A stretch of 64,000 bases of DNA from JAISGQ01 sp045604155 (GTDB taxonomy: Bacteria; Bacillota; Clostridia; Oscillospirales; Acutalibacteraceae). The translations under genes were made by a program, and so were the position numbers. Under the pieces are notes generated by a model that saw nothing but the letters and a program-made list of their open reading frames with translations, was not told the DNA's origin and did no database searches. The stretch lies in the NCBI GenBank assembly GCA_045604155.1, contig JAZUNN010000030.1:1-64000 (forward strand), given 5' to 3'. Positions 50,526 through 60,317 of the stretch are shown here, piece after piece (position 1 is the stretch's first letter; every line of letters begins with the position of its first letter).

Positions 50526-51538
50526 AAAAAATTGCTTTAATTGCTGTAATAATTCTTGCAGTCGGTCTTGTCATTACCGTCGTCGGTCTTGCTCTTCTGA
50601 AGTTCAACGTGATATCAATCGACACGCTTGACACCTTCACCACCACCTACAGCGAGTCTGATGCCTTTACAGATATCGAAGTAAAAGGCTCCGGCAGCGA
50701 GGTTATTCTCATCCCTTCTGAGGATGGCGAATGCAGGATAGTATGTACAGAAGCGGAAAACATCACCCACACCGTCAGAGTTACCGACGGCACTCTGTAC
50801 ATTGAAAAGCACGACAATCGCAAATGGAACGAGCGTATCGGCATTTTCGTGGAGGATATGGTCATCGAGGTCTATCTTCCCGAAAGCGAATACAGCAATC
50901 TTAAAATCAAAAACAGCAGCGGAGGTATAAAAGTCAGAGAGGGCTTTACTTTCAAGGAAACCGACATAGAAAACACCAGCGGCTCTGTTGATTTCCGCTC
51001 CTGTGCAGGCAGTCTTGACATCAATGTTACCAGCGGCAGCATAAGACTTCAGGATGTTTCCGCCTCTGAAATCAGCCTCGAAACAACCAGCGGAAGCATC
51101 AAGGCAGAAAAAATCAGTGCAGCCACCGCCTTCGATGTTCATTCAACCAGCGGAAGCATCAAGATTGAGCGTGCAGTTTGCGGCGATATTGATATGTCTG
51201 CCTCCAGCGGCTCTGTAAATCTTACCGATGCAGAATGCAAAAATGTCACTGCAGAGTGTTCAAGCGGCTCCGTAAAACTCACCGATGTCGTTGCAGCAGG
51301 CGTAATGAAGGTCAAAACCTCCAGCGGCTCTGTAAAGCTCAACAACAGCGATGCTTCTGAAATTGAAATAAAAACTTCCAGCGGCTCTGTAAACGGCACA
51401 CTGCTGACCGGCAAGATGTTCGAAACCCACACCTCCAGCGGCTCTGTAAAGGTTCCTGCTTCGGAGGCAGGCAGCGGCACCTGCTCCATAAATACAAGCA
51501 GCGGCAGCATCAAGATTTCAATAGGCACCAAAGAATAA
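50522..51538 (+). CDS. DUF4097-family beta-repeat protein
   Basis: 338 residues from ATG 50522, coupled to DUF1700 by ATGA. One N-terminal helix (IALIAVIILAVGLVITVVGL) anchors an extracytoplasmic right-handed beta-repeat with about ten SSGS(V/I) turns (TSGSIRLQDV, SSGSVKLTDV). This is the DUF4097 fold of LiaG/YvlB-like proteins from envelope-stress operons. The repeats also make the DNA repetitive (CCAGCGGCTCTGTAAA recurs). Confidence 0.9.
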   Translation: MKKIALIAVIILAVGLVITVVGLALLKFNVISIDTLDTFTTTYSESDAFTDIEVKGSGSEVILIPSEDGECRIVCTEAENITHTVRVTDGTLYIEKHDNRKWNERIGIFVEDMVIEVYLPESEYSNLKIKNSSGGIKVREGFTFKETDIENTSGSVDFRSCAGSLDINVTSGSIRLQDVSASEISLETTSGSIKAEKISAATAFDVHSTSGSIKIERAVCGDIDMSASSGSVNLTDAECKNVTAECSSGSVKLTDVVAAGVMKVKTSSGSVKLNNSDASEIEIKTSSGSVNGTLLTGKMFETHTSSGSVKVPASEAGSGTCSINTSSGSIKISIGTKE

Positions 51539-51556
51539 CTGCTGAAAACATATAAT

Positions 51557-51594
51557 AAGCACCCCAAAAGTGTCTGACTTCCGGGGTGCTTATC
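51557..51594. terminator. Bidirectional terminator
   Basis: ATAAGCACCCC pairs with GGGGTGCTTAT around 51556-51594, between convergent genes. Confidence 0.75.
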
Positions 51595-51614
51595 AATTTG
51601 TAAAATATTTTCCG

Positions 51615-53021
51615 TCAGCCAACTATGCCGGGGACCTCATAGCGAATACGCATTTTGGGTTCTTCCTCAAGAGTTGTGCGGTAGTTGTATGCCCAGTCCT
51701 CATTTCCGTCCTCAACGTTGACCCCCTCAGCGGGAGGAGCGAAAACCTTCATTGTAAGGGTACAGGGACCATCAAGGGGTTTATCGAAGAATGCAGACAT
51801 CATATCGATTGTCTTTGTTTCAGGAGCCTTATAGAACCAGCGGCCGTTAAGTTCAACCATCAGACCGATCTTCTGTTCAACGGTCATTTCGCAGAATTCG
51901 GGATTGCCCTCGAAGTCGATGGAAATTGCAATTCCTTCTGCATCCTCACTGCCTCCCCAACGCATTGCTGCGGGGAAGGATACATCCTCACCCTCGGTCA
52001 TTTCGGGCATGAAGTAGGGATCGTGAAGCACTTCGTCACGGTACTGCTTCAGCATGGGCTGCTCGATGCCGACGCCCTTATTGTTGGGGTCTTCTATCTC
52101 AAGTCCCAGTCTGCCTCTGTCACGGAACTGATACATACTGATTGCCTTGAACCAGTCGATTTTGTTATCTCTCCAGTGATGTGCAAAGCGGACAACGGAA
52201 TCACCCTGCATACGTGGTCCTGTTACGTCACCGTCGGTGTTGAACTCAGCGGTGGTCATGGGCTTTGCTTCTCCTGCCAGCTCGCAGGCACGCTTGAATA
52301 CGGCTTCGTACTTTGCAACATTTTCGCTGACGGATTCCGCCTTGTATGAGCCGCCGCCGCATTCTGCAACGTCATAGGGCCAGCCGTAGTGGAGAGAAAG
52401 ATAGCAGTCACAGCTCCATATATCAGCCGCCTTGTAACAATCCTTGAAAGCCTCCTCCTGCTCGACCTTGCCGTCCTTTGTAGCCCAGCCGCCGCAGAAA
52501 ATGGTCTTTACATTGGGAGCTTCCTCTTTGATTATGTTTGCAAAACGTACAAAGAATGCGCCTACCTCAGGATAGGTAAATCTCTTGTTGTGGGTAAACC
52601 ACTGTCCGCAGCATTCGTGATTGATTCTTATCATCATCTGACCGAAGGGTCTGAGCTGTCTTGCTACTTCACGGAGCTCCTCATCGGAAAGAGAGCAGTC
52701 AACGGTAAGGGTGAGGATAACATCCTGACCGTGACATCGGATATCACGCATCTGCTCAAAGGGCTGACCGTCTGCACCGTAGGGGAAATAGTCATCGTAG
52801 GGGTAATCCCACTGAAAAGTAACATTCATATCCCTGCAGGCTTCGGAAATACGTGCAGGCCACTGCTCATCGTGGGGATAGTAGGTATACATTATATTGA
52901 CCGCACGGTGAGGACGACCCAGCTTATGCAGGATATAGTCCTGATTTACGTATTCGGCACGCTCACTTCCGTCACCGAGGTCAAGTGCGCAGGGGGCTTT
53001 TCCCATGTAAAGCTTTTTCAT
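51615..53021 (-). CDS. GH-A clan glycoside hydrolase, GH26-like, intracellular
   Basis: 468 residues from ATG 53021 (AAAAGGAG upstream). No signal peptide. A TIM-barrel is suggested by regular strand motifs; MMIRINHECCGQWF gives the H-E acid/base pair after a strand, and MTTAEFNTDGD the probable nucleophile Glu, as in GH26 and related clan A families. The C-terminal ~110 residues form a beta-rich extra domain (ADIWSCDCY precedes it). Substrate unknown; beta-mannan or similar oligosaccharides are only a guess. Confidence 0.65.
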   Translation of the reverse strand: MKKLYMGKAPCALDLGDGSERAEYVNQDYILHKLGRPHRAVNIMYTYYPHDEQWPARISEACRDMNVTFQWDYPYDDYFPYGADGQPFEQMRDIRCHGQDVILTLTVDCSLSDEELREVARQLRPFGQMMIRINHECCGQWFTHNKRFTYPEVGAFFVRFANIIKEEAPNVKTIFCGGWATKDGKVEQEEAFKDCYKAADIWSCDCYLSLHYGWPYDVAECGGGSYKAESVSENVAKYEAVFKRACELAGEAKPMTTAEFNTDGDVTGPRMQGDSVVRFAHHWRDNKIDWFKAISMYQFRDRGRLGLEIEDPNNKGVGIEQPMLKQYRDEVLHDPYFMPEMTEGEDVSFPAAMRWGGSEDAEGIAISIDFEGNPEFCEMTVEQKIGLMVELNGRWFYKAPETKTIDMMSAFFDKPLDGPCTLTMKVFAPPAEGVNVEDGNEDWAYNYRTTLEEEPKMRIRYEVPGIVG

Positions 53022-53238
53022 GGATTCAAACTCCTTTTTTACATATAAAAGAATAATTCCAGTTTCGCAGAGTTGTTTTATAACTCCTTTTATCATTGTA
53101 CTTAAAATTTCCTTTCAAGTCAATTCAAATAATCAAATTATGTGTTACAAATAGTTACGAAAGTCCCGATACCATTGATTTTATTTCATAAAGATTTATA
53201 ATTGTCTCGAAGAGTTATGGCTGAAAGAAGGAAAAATC

Positions 53239-54027
53239 TTGAATATTTTCGAGAAGATTATATATGTGCTTCAGGCGGAAATGACCACCCCCTCAATGTA
53301 TGGCTGGTTCCACATCATGTGGCTTTTCATAACCGCAGCCGCAGTTTTTCTCCTTTGCCGATTCGGGAAAAATGCAGAAGGAAAAAATCTTGACAGAATA
53401 CTTCGTGTTTTCGCTCTTATCTGCATTACACTTGAAATCTATAAACAGCTTGTCTTTTCTTTCAATTACGAAGCAGGCTGCGTCACCTGGGATTTTGAAT
53501 GGTACGCATTCCCCTTCCAGTTCTGCTCAACACCTATGTACATCGCCCTTATTGCCGGTTTCCTCAAAGAAGGCAAGCTCAAGAACGCACTTCTTACATA
53601 TCTCGGCACCTTCGGGCTTCTTGCAGGTATCCTTGTAATGGCACTTCCTACAAATGTATTTATCGGCATGATCGGAATAAATATCCAGACTATGGTTCAT
53701 CACGGCGGTCAGCTTGCAATAGGACTCTATCTGCTTCTCTGCCGAAAATTTTCTTTCTCCCGTTCCTCTATTATCTCTGCATCTCTTGTTTTTATAGTCA
53801 TGCTTGCCTTTGCTTCTGCCATGAATGTAACTGCAGAGCTTACAAATCTTAAGGAAAGCTTCAATATGTTCTATATCCGATACGGAAAGAATCCGTCTCT
53901 TCCCGTATACGATTCCCTTTACCCTGAAATTCTTCCCTATCCCGTATTTCTTCTCCTTTACATCATCCCCTTTGTGGGTGTTTCCTGGGGAATATTTGAA
54001 TTACGCAGAGCCTTCGACAAAAAGTAA
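53239..54027 (+). CDS. YwaF-like (TIGR02206-type) membrane protein, TTG start
   Basis: 262 residues with about seven membrane helices. Family features: YGWFHIMWLFI near the start, FQFCSTPMYIAL, MVHHGGQLAIGLYLLL, and a late IIPFVGVSW. The start chosen is TTG at 53239 with AGAAGGA upstream; the product MNIFEKIIYVLQAEM matches how relatives begin, and the next ATG would remove that segment. Function unknown. Confidence 0.8.
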   Translation: MNIFEKIIYVLQAEMTTPSMYGWFHIMWLFITAAAVFLLCRFGKNAEGKNLDRILRVFALICITLEIYKQLVFSFNYEAGCVTWDFEWYAFPFQFCSTPMYIALIAGFLKEGKLKNALLTYLGTFGLLAGILVMALPTNVFIGMIGINIQTMVHHGGQLAIGLYLLLCRKFSFSRSSIISASLVFIVMLAFASAMNVTAELTNLKESFNMFYIRYGKNPSLPVYDSLYPEILPYPVFLLLYIIPFVGVSWGIFELRRAFDKK

Positions 54028-54031
54028 AACG

Positions 54032-54074
54032 TTTTCCGTGAGCACCATTTCCCGGCACTCACGGAAAATTTTTT
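54032..54074 (+). terminator. Terminator of YwaF-like gene
   Basis: TTTTCCGTGAG (54032-54042) pairs with CTCACGGAAAA (54058-54068), then TTTTTTA. Confidence 0.8.
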
Positions 54075-54142
54075 ATTTATTTTAAATTATGTGAGCAAAA
54101 ACAGATTTCTTATGTGTTTTATTTCTGAAAGGAGGTCAGAAG

Positions 54143-54628
54143 ATGAACGGCACAATGAGTGAAAAAGTGTATCTGGAATACTGCATCAACACCTATTCCT
54201 CGTCCATGATGCGTGCAGCATACAGCATCCTTGGAAACCGCAGTGAGGCAGAGGATGCAGTGCAGGACACATTCATAAAGCTCTACACCCAGAAGCCCGA
54301 TTTCGCAAACCCTGAGCACGAAAAGGCATGGCTTCTCAGAGTCGTCATCAATCAGGCAAAAAACCAGCTTCGCCGCACACGCAGAGTATGTGATTTTGAA
54401 GAGAGTATAATCGGGATAGTATTTGAAAACGATAACCAGCGTGCAGTTTACGAAGCGGTCCGCACCCTTGATGAAAAATACCGCATAGTCGTTCATCTCC
54501 ATTTTTTCGAGGGCTATAAAATAAAGGAAATCTCAGAGCTTTTATCCATACCCTCATCAACCGTCGGCACACGGCTTGAGCGAGCAAAGGCACAGCTGCG
54601 CAAACTTCTTGAAAGGGAGGGGATATAA
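54143..54628 (+). CDS. ECF-type RNA polymerase sigma factor
   Basis: 161 residues. Region 2 (MMRAAYSILGNRSEAEDAVQ, DTFIKLY) and region 4 (YRIVVHLHFFEGYKIKEISE, SSTVGTRLERAKAQLRK) are classic. No extra domains. AAAGGAGG lies upstream, and the stop overlaps the next start (TAATG), so it is co-expressed with the membrane protein that follows, its likely anti-sigma factor. Confidence 0.93.
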   Translation: MNGTMSEKVYLEYCINTYSSSMMRAAYSILGNRSEAEDAVQDTFIKLYTQKPDFANPEHEKAWLLRVVINQAKNQLRRTRRVCDFEESIIGIVFENDNQRAVYEAVRTLDEKYRIVVHLHFFEGYKIKEISELLSIPSSTVGTRLERAKAQLRKLLEREGI

Positions 54629-55659
54629 TGAACAACAAGGACGATTTTTTTGCTGAGTTTGAAAAGAATTACATTGGTGCAAATGATTGTATAAATATAT
54701 CTCCCGACTTCGCTGAAAATACAATGAATCTTGTATTCGGGAGAAAAACAAAGAAAACGGTTTCCTTCAAAAAGGTTTTCACTGTCCTTGCCGCTGCCAT
54801 GCTGATATGTGCTCTGTTTGCAGGCTCGGTAATTGCTGTGGGTGTTGCTGTAGGTGAGCACCTTGCCAGAACAAAATTCAGCAACGATACCCACTACACC
54901 TCAAACACCGATAAATATGTGACTACGATCAACCAGTCAAACACCTTTGAGGGTCTTACACTGGTTATGACCGAAGCCGTCCACGAAAACGAAAAGCTCT
55001 CAATCAAGTTCGATTTCTATTATGAGGACGGACGTGAGCTCAATGACGACGGTATATCCACCTATAAGGGATCACATCTGACAGTTGACGGACACAACTA
55101 CCACCATCAGGCCACAGGCTTCTCAGGGTCAAGCGGCACTGTAGGATGGATGACCATGGAATTTGATCTTTCCGACCTCCATCTCGTCGGAATGCATGAT
55201 TTTGAGGTGTCCATCGATATCCTGTCCATATTCCATCAGAACGGCAAATCGGAAAACATCTACGGTCCCTGGAATTACTCCTTCAGCCTTGATGCAGGCA
55301 ACCTCCACGATGAAACCTTCATCTTTGATGTTGACCGCACAATCACCCTTTACAACGGCGACACAGTGTATGTTGACCGTATCGTATGCACACCCATAAG
55401 TCAGCGGCTTTACTTCACCGCACAGTCCTCTGTCAAACCGCATAATCCCTTCTATTTCGTCTATGCATATGACAGACTTGGACGCTGCGAATTCTCCTTT
55501 GACAATATGACCGCAAACAAGGGTGAAAGCATCAACCAGCGACCCGATTATTTCGATTACAATGCAGAAACCCTGACACTGACCTTCTACGTGCGTGACG
55601 GCACGGGCAAGGAGCTCGCAGATCCTATTGAGCTTACTGTAGGCAGAATGGAAGAATAA
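54628..55659 (+). CDS. DUF4179-like membrane protein, putative anti-sigma factor
   Basis: 343 residues: an N-terminal cytosolic ~45 residues, one membrane helix (VFTVLAAAMLICALFAGSVI), then a large extracytoplasmic beta-rich domain beginning with DUF4179 features (GLTLVMTEAVHENEKLSIKF). This layout and overlap with an ECF sigma gene is the standard sigma/anti-sigma pair of Clostridia. The signal is unknown. Confidence 0.82.
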   Translation: MNNKDDFFAEFEKNYIGANDCINISPDFAENTMNLVFGRKTKKTVSFKKVFTVLAAAMLICALFAGSVIAVGVAVGEHLARTKFSNDTHYTSNTDKYVTTINQSNTFEGLTLVMTEAVHENEKLSIKFDFYYEDGRELNDDGISTYKGSHLTVDGHNYHHQATGFSGSSGTVGWMTMEFDLSDLHLVGMHDFEVSIDILSIFHQNGKSENIYGPWNYSFSLDAGNLHDETFIFDVDRTITLYNGDTVYVDRIVCTPISQRLYFTAQSSVKPHNPFYFVYAYDRLGRCEFSFDNMTANKGESINQRPDYFDYNAETLTLTFYVRDGTGKELADPIELTVGRMEE

Positions 55660-55694
55660 AAAAAGAGCCTGACTTTCGTCAGGCTCTTTTTTTA
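55658..55694. terminator. Bidirectional terminator
   Basis: AAAAAGAGCCTGAC (55660-55673) pairs with GTCAGGCTCTTTTT (55678-55691). Confidence 0.85.
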
Positions 55695-56486
55695 TTCTTC
55701 TGTGATTTCTTCAGTGTCAGACTCAGACACATCGCTTCCCGATACATCTGTTTCAGACATATCGGTACCTGATACATCATCGTCATCCTCCTCCAGAGCG
55801 GAGAAGTCAATATACTCATCCATGGAATATGCCACGCCGTCAACATAGGTCTTGTATGTGAATGGGTAGTAGTAAAGGACATAGTCACCGTTTTCAAAGC
55901 GGCGGAAAATTGTTACCTTGTAAGCCATTTTCTGCTTTCCGCTTCCGGTGGTTGCATCGAAGGGATAGACAGAAACTCTCTTTGTGCCGTCAGCCTCTGT
56001 ATCGTTGGTTTCAATCAGCTTCACAGGCCAGAAGTTATTGTCGTACTTTTCGTACATCTTGCGAACAGAATAGAAATCCTCGTTGTTTTCAAAGGAATAT
56101 CTTCCGTTGTAGGCTTCGGTATAGACAAGAGCGGCAATAAGAAGAACACCGCAGATTACAAGCTTTACAGGTGTTGTGCGCAGGAATCTACGCCACTTGA
56201 TCTTGGGAATAAGCATGAAGAAAAGGAAGCCGATTGCAACAAGCACAATGATTATCATTATGTTTGCAATATTTTCCATGCCCATGCTTATAAAGATTAT
56301 GCCGTCAAAAATCATTGCAGGGAATTCAAAGAATGCCAGAATGATTTCCGCAAAGATAAGCAGATACAAACCCAGCATACAGAATCTTGCCAGCTTGACT
56401 CTGTGGCTGTCTGCATAATACAGCAATATAGAGCCTCCCATGAATACAAGGGAGAAAATAATAACAAGAAGTCCGAAGGTACTCAC
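55692..56486 (-). CDS. Membrane protein with Ser/Asp-rich acidic tail, unknown family
   Basis: 264 residues starting at GTG 56486 (AAAAGGGGG upstream). Four membrane helices in the first 130 residues, then a ~90-residue soluble region (ENNEDFYSVRKMYEKYDNNF) and a tail of DVSGTDMSETDVSGSDVSES type. No family recognised. It is last in an operon after the Nudix and the 329-residue membrane-anchored protein (23-bp gap). Confidence 0.65.
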   Translation of the reverse strand: MSTFGLLVIIFSLVFMGGSILLYYADSHRVKLARFCMLGLYLLIFAEIILAFFEFPAMIFDGIIFISMGMENIANIMIIIVLVAIGFLFFMLIPKIKWRRFLRTTPVKLVICGVLLIAALVYTEAYNGRYSFENNEDFYSVRKMYEKYDNNFWPVKLIETNDTEADGTKRVSVYPFDATTGSGKQKMAYKVTIFRRFENGDYVLYYYPFTYKTYVDGVAYSMDEYIDFSALEEDDDDVSGTDMSETDVSGSDVSESDTEEITEE

Positions 56487-56509
56487 ATCGAACGCCCCCT
56501 TTTATTATG

Positions 56510-57499
56510 TCAGCAGATCACAAGCTCCAGTCCGTAGGCTATTGCATAATTCTTGATGCAGCCGGGAACAGAGGAGCGCAGGGAAGATGAGCTTGCATAG
56601 TAACGAAGCTCGCCTGTATCGTCATTTTCGTTGTATATGCCGATACATACCTTTCCGTCAGATGAGCAGAGGACCATGCATCTGCCCTCATATTTAAGCT
56701 CGTACTGATATTTTATCATGCCGGTTTCCTTGTCAACCATGATTCCGGCTCCGTTTTTATCGGTCTGATATTCAGAGCTGCTCTGGGAAACACCCATTTT
56801 GCTTCCCTCGCTGAGAATCTTCTTGCAAAGAGAATAATCATCGCCGCTCATAATATCGGAAAGCTTTGACCTTGTGGCGGAAGCATTGATAATGTTTCCG
56901 TCATAATCGGATTCAGGCTCGTCCGTATAAGTGGGCTCGCCGCTTATATACTTGCCGTTTGCAGCCTTCAGCCCTGAAAGGGTCACGCTTTTGCTGCCGC
57001 ATTCAAATTTCAGAACATTTCCGTCATAGGTCCACTCTGCGGTGTTTTCGCTGACAAACTCAGCATAGCCTGCATAATTTGTGTCAGGCAGGGAAAGAGA
57101 AAATTCAAATCCCTCGCTGTCCTGACCTGAAACCTTCAGCTTTGCAGCCTTGGCAGACTCCACATTGGTGCGGTTATAGCTGCCGTCAAGACCTGTTACT
57201 GTAACGGTGAAGGAAGGTTCACTCTCAACAGGAGTGCTTTCAACAGGCTCTTCTTTCTCGTTATCCTCTGTTTCAGTTACTTCTGAAACAGTGTCGTCAT
57301 AGTCCTGACCGTAGTCCTCACCCGAAGCTCCCATACTCTCAGAGCTTCCTGTTTCCTGCACATTATCCTTTTTGTCCATCGCTCTTACAAGAACAATGAT
57401 AAGTGCAACACCGATAATTATTACAAGCAGTGCGCCCAGGGACTTCAGGTCAAAGCCGTTGTCTGCACTGCTGCTTTTTCTTTTCTTTCTGGATGCCAT
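56510..57499 (-). CDS. Membrane-anchored protein with acidic linker, unknown family
   Basis: 329 residues from ATG 57499 (CGGAGGTT upstream). Basic N-terminus (MASRKKRKSSS), one membrane helix (LGALLVIIIGVALIIVLVRA), a Glu/Ser-rich linker (SEVTETEDNEKEEPVEST), then a beta-rich extracytoplasmic part (FTVTVTGLDGSYNRTNVESA) and a C-terminal domain with KYEGRCMVLCSSDGKVCIGI. Type II topology. Start lies 13 bp after the Nudix stop. Confidence 0.65.
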   Translation of the reverse strand: MASRKKRKSSSADNGFDLKSLGALLVIIIGVALIIVLVRAMDKKDNVQETGSSESMGASGEDYGQDYDDTVSEVTETEDNEKEEPVESTPVESEPSFTVTVTGLDGSYNRTNVESAKAAKLKVSGQDSEGFEFSLSLPDTNYAGYAEFVSENTAEWTYDGNVLKFECGSKSVTLSGLKAANGKYISGEPTYTDEPESDYDGNIINASATRSKLSDIMSGDDYSLCKKILSEGSKMGVSQSSSEYQTDKNGAGIMVDKETGMIKYQYELKYEGRCMVLCSSDGKVCIGIYNENDDTGELRYYASSSSLRSSVPGCIKNYAIAYGLELVIC

Positions 57500-57512
57500 A
57501 ATAACCTCCGAT

Positions 57513-58076
57513 TCAGTGCTTGCTGTAAATGCCACGCTCTATTGCGCATTTCAGAATAAGCACCTGTGACTTTGAGTCGGTAATTTCACCGTTGAGAACA
57601 AGCTCCGCCGCCTTTTCAAGTGGTATGAACTCCACATTCAGAAATTCGTCCTCGTCAAGCTGCTGCGCCCCTGCGCCGTCGATATCGCAGGCATAGAGAT
57701 GTATTATCTCGCTTACGTAGCCCGGTGTGGGATAAAGACAACCCATGCTTTTCCAGTTGAAGCCCTCCGCACCGACTTCCTCTTTAAGCTCTCTGCGGAT
57801 CGCCTCGTCAGGCTCTTCACCCTTTTCAAGCTTTCCTGCGGGCAGCTCTGTAACCACCTGGCCGTAGGCATAGCGATACTGACGCACAAAAGCGATTTCA
57901 CCCTTCGGATTTATTGCTGCAACGCACACTCCGCCGTGATGGTCAACAATTTCTCTTGTGGATTCCGACCCATTTGGCAGACTTACCCTGTCCACATGGA
58001 CGGAGAAAATGCGTCCGTCATATATATCCTTTCTTGAAACCTGCGTTTCCTTCAATCTGTCCTCCGGATATATCAT
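57513..58076 (-). CDS. Nudix hydrolase, ADP-ribose pyrophosphatase-like
   Basis: 187 residues. Complete Nudix box GKLEKGEEPDEAIRRELKEE followed by VGAEG, preceded by VRQYRYAYGQVVTELPAG, the ADPR-pyrophosphatase pattern. Cleaves ADP-ribose or related nucleoside diphosphate sugars. First gene of a three-gene operon with two membrane proteins. GGAGGTG precedes the start. Confidence 0.92.
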   Translation of the reverse strand: MIYPEDRLKETQVSRKDIYDGRIFSVHVDRVSLPNGSESTREIVDHHGGVCVAAINPKGEIAFVRQYRYAYGQVVTELPAGKLEKGEEPDEAIRRELKEEVGAEGFNWKSMGCLYPTPGYVSEIIHLYACDIDGAGAQQLDEDEFLNVEFIPLEKAAELVLNGEITDSKSQVLILKCAIERGIYSKH

Positions 58077-58138
58077 GTCCGCACCTCCTTATTCCTGCCC
58101 TTTATAATATCACAATTTCGTAGTTATGTAAAGCACAA

Positions 58139-58804
58139 TCAGCCAATAAGCTCCTCAGAATATAATTTGTAATCATATCCGTTGCTTTCGGCATAGTCCT
58201 GACCCATTGTGCCCGGGTAAACTGTGAGCACAAAGTCCTCTGCACAGCCCAGGAATGTGTTGTGAGAAGCATTTTCAAAGCTTTCGGGAAGAACAACTGT
58301 CTTCAGCATACTGCAGTTTGCAAATGACATGACACCGATTGTGCGAATATTACGTGAAAGCTCCACGTTTATAAGTCTTGAGCAGCCCAGAAAAGCCTCG
58401 TCCTCTATGCAGCTGATGCCACTGCCCATCGTGACGCTTATAAGGCTGAGATTTTCGCAAAAAGCACCCTTTCCGATAACCTCAACAGTCTTTCCTTCAA
58501 CAGAATCAGGAATATTCACCGCACTGTCCTTTCCGTTGTAGTCAATAAGCACAAGTGCACCGTTGCGCATCTCAAACTCAAAATCTCCCTGACGTATTAC
58601 TCCGTCATCATTCTGGGATGCAGCAGACTTTTCTTTGTATTTTTCAGGATTTTCCCTTTTATCCACCACTTTCAGCGCCCAGAACATTGACCCAATTCCA
58701 AGCACAGCACCGATTATGAGAAATATTCTGACCCTCTTTGCCTGCTCAATTATTTTCACCGTCTGCCGGCTTATAAACTTACTTTTTGAAGTTTTATTTT
58801 CCAT
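58139..58804 (-). CDS. Membrane-anchored short BspA-type LRR protein
   Basis: 221 residues: one membrane helix near residues 25-47 (VRIFLIIGAVLGIGSMFWAL), then about four BspA-like LRR units (VIGKGAFCENLSLISVTM, CIEDEAFLGCSRLINVEL, TIGVMSFANCSMLKTVVL) and a closing YPGTMGQDYAESNGY motif typical of BspA-family ends. It shares the LRR type with the giant surface protein. GGAGAACG precedes the start. Confidence 0.85.
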   Translation of the reverse strand: MENKTSKSKFISRQTVKIIEQAKRVRIFLIIGAVLGIGSMFWALKVVDKRENPEKYKEKSAASQNDDGVIRQGDFEFEMRNGALVLIDYNGKDSAVNIPDSVEGKTVEVIGKGAFCENLSLISVTMGSGISCIEDEAFLGCSRLINVELSRNIRTIGVMSFANCSMLKTVVLPESFENASHNTFLGCAEDFVLTVYPGTMGQDYAESNGYDYKLYSEELIG

Positions 58805-59050
58805 CTACTCGTTCTCCTTTTAACCGCAAATAGTTATCTTTTATTTTAACCCACCCCTCCCGTTGAAACAATATAGCCATATACACAAAATTAAACGATT
58901 AAATTTGGTAACATCGACAAAAAGAGAAATCATCATAAGAAAAACTCGTTATATTTTAGGCTTTTTTATTTAATAAGTTTATGATAAAATCATTACGTAA
59001 TTAAACTGAATTATTTATCCGCTGTTTTTCGAAAGAGGGGATTTGAACAT

Positions 59051-60277
59051 ATGAAAAACCTGAAATTCCGAACATTTCTTTTATACGGCTCTATTATTCT
59101 TGCGCTGCTTATAATGCGTCAGCTTTTAATATATGATGTGGAGCATTCGCCTGCAAACAATGTTGACACTTCTCTTGATTCCACCACCGGAAGCATTTCC
59201 GAAAGCGACTATTATGTATCCCTTAAATCCCGTGAGGGTGAGGGCTGGTGGTTGGCTCTTGACCCGAAAAAACCCAATGAAATGTTCTTTGGTATCTGCT
59301 ACGATGCCGATGTCTACAATAACTCAAAACACTCCGTTGACAACTGGTCTGTTTCCTTCCCCGTCCCTGAAGACGGCACCATTACCGAGCTGTGGAATGC
59401 GGAATGGAAGATTGAGGACGGAATTCTCACCGTTTCGGGTCTTTCCTACAATAAAGACATAGAAAAGGGTACAAAGGAAACCTTCGGATTTGTTCTTTAT
59501 ACTCCTCAGCCTGTTGATGAATTCACCCAGTTCAGCTTCAAAGCCACAAAAATCAGAGTAGTAACGGAGGAAATCACATACTGGATTATCCTGCTGGCAA
59601 TCTTTACGGTTTTCGTCGTTATGATAACCAATATAATCGCCTCTGTCAGGTACAGACGTATCCGTGCAAGATACCGTATGTGGCGCTCTGTTACCGAGCA
59701 GTCCATGCTCACTATCGCAAAGACCATCGACGCAAAGGATGAATACACCTCCGGTCACTCCTACCGTGTTGCGGTCATTTCAAGGCTTCTTGCCCAAAAA
59801 GCAGGTCTTTCCCGCTCGGAGCAGGAAAACATATTCTATATGGGTCTGCTTCACGACATCGGCAAGATAGGAATCCCCGACAATATTCTCAATAAAAACG
59901 GTCGCCTCAACGATGAAGAATGGGATCAGGTAAAACTTCATCCTGCAATCGGCGGCGATATTCTCAAGGACATAACCGCTATTCCCGATATCGAGTGCGG
60001 CGCACGTTATCACCACGAAAAATGGGACGGCACAGGCTACGGCGAAGGCAAGAAGGGTGAAGAAATTCCCCTTGTTGCAAGAATCATCTGCGTTGCAGAT
60101 GCCTACGACGCCATGTCTACCAAGAGATGCTACAGAGATGAATTTGATTCTGAGTATATAATAAATGAACTGACAAGATGTGCAGGCACTCAGTTTGACC
60201 CCAAACTTGTTCCTTATATGATCGAGCTTATAAAGAACAGCGAAATCAAATTCGACGGCATCGAAAATCTGAAATAA
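59051..60277 (+). CDS. Membrane HD-GYP-like phosphohydrolase
   Basis: 408 residues. Helix 1 at ~8-28 (FLLYGSIILALLIMRQLLIY), an extracytoplasmic beta-rich domain of ~145 residues, helix 2 at ~177-199, then an HD-GYP domain: LLHDIGKIGIPDNIL (HD), LHPAIGGDIL, ARYHHEKWDGTGYGEG, ADAYDAMSTKR. The GYP motif reads GYG. HD-GYP proteins hydrolyse cyclic di-GMP or related dinucleotides; the substituted Pro leaves substrate uncertain. No GGDEF protein in the window. Confidence 0.87.
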   Translation: MKNLKFRTFLLYGSIILALLIMRQLLIYDVEHSPANNVDTSLDSTTGSISESDYYVSLKSREGEGWWLALDPKKPNEMFFGICYDADVYNNSKHSVDNWSVSFPVPEDGTITELWNAEWKIEDGILTVSGLSYNKDIEKGTKETFGFVLYTPQPVDEFTQFSFKATKIRVVTEEITYWIILLAIFTVFVVMITNIIASVRYRRIRARYRMWRSVTEQSMLTIAKTIDAKDEYTSGHSYRVAVISRLLAQKAGLSRSEQENIFYMGLLHDIGKIGIPDNILNKNGRLNDEEWDQVKLHPAIGGDILKDITAIPDIECGARYHHEKWDGTGYGEGKKGEEIPLVARIICVADAYDAMSTKRCYRDEFDSEYIINELTRCAGTQFDPKLVPYMIELIKNSEIKFDGIENLK

Positions 60278-60281
60278 GCAT

Positions 60282-60317
60282 AAACCACCCCATCAAAACT
60301 GATGGGGTGGTATTTTC
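60282..60317. terminator. Bidirectional terminator
   Basis: ACCACCCCATCA (60284-60295) pairs with TGATGGGGTGGT (60300-60311), then ATTTTCTT. Confidence 0.8.
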
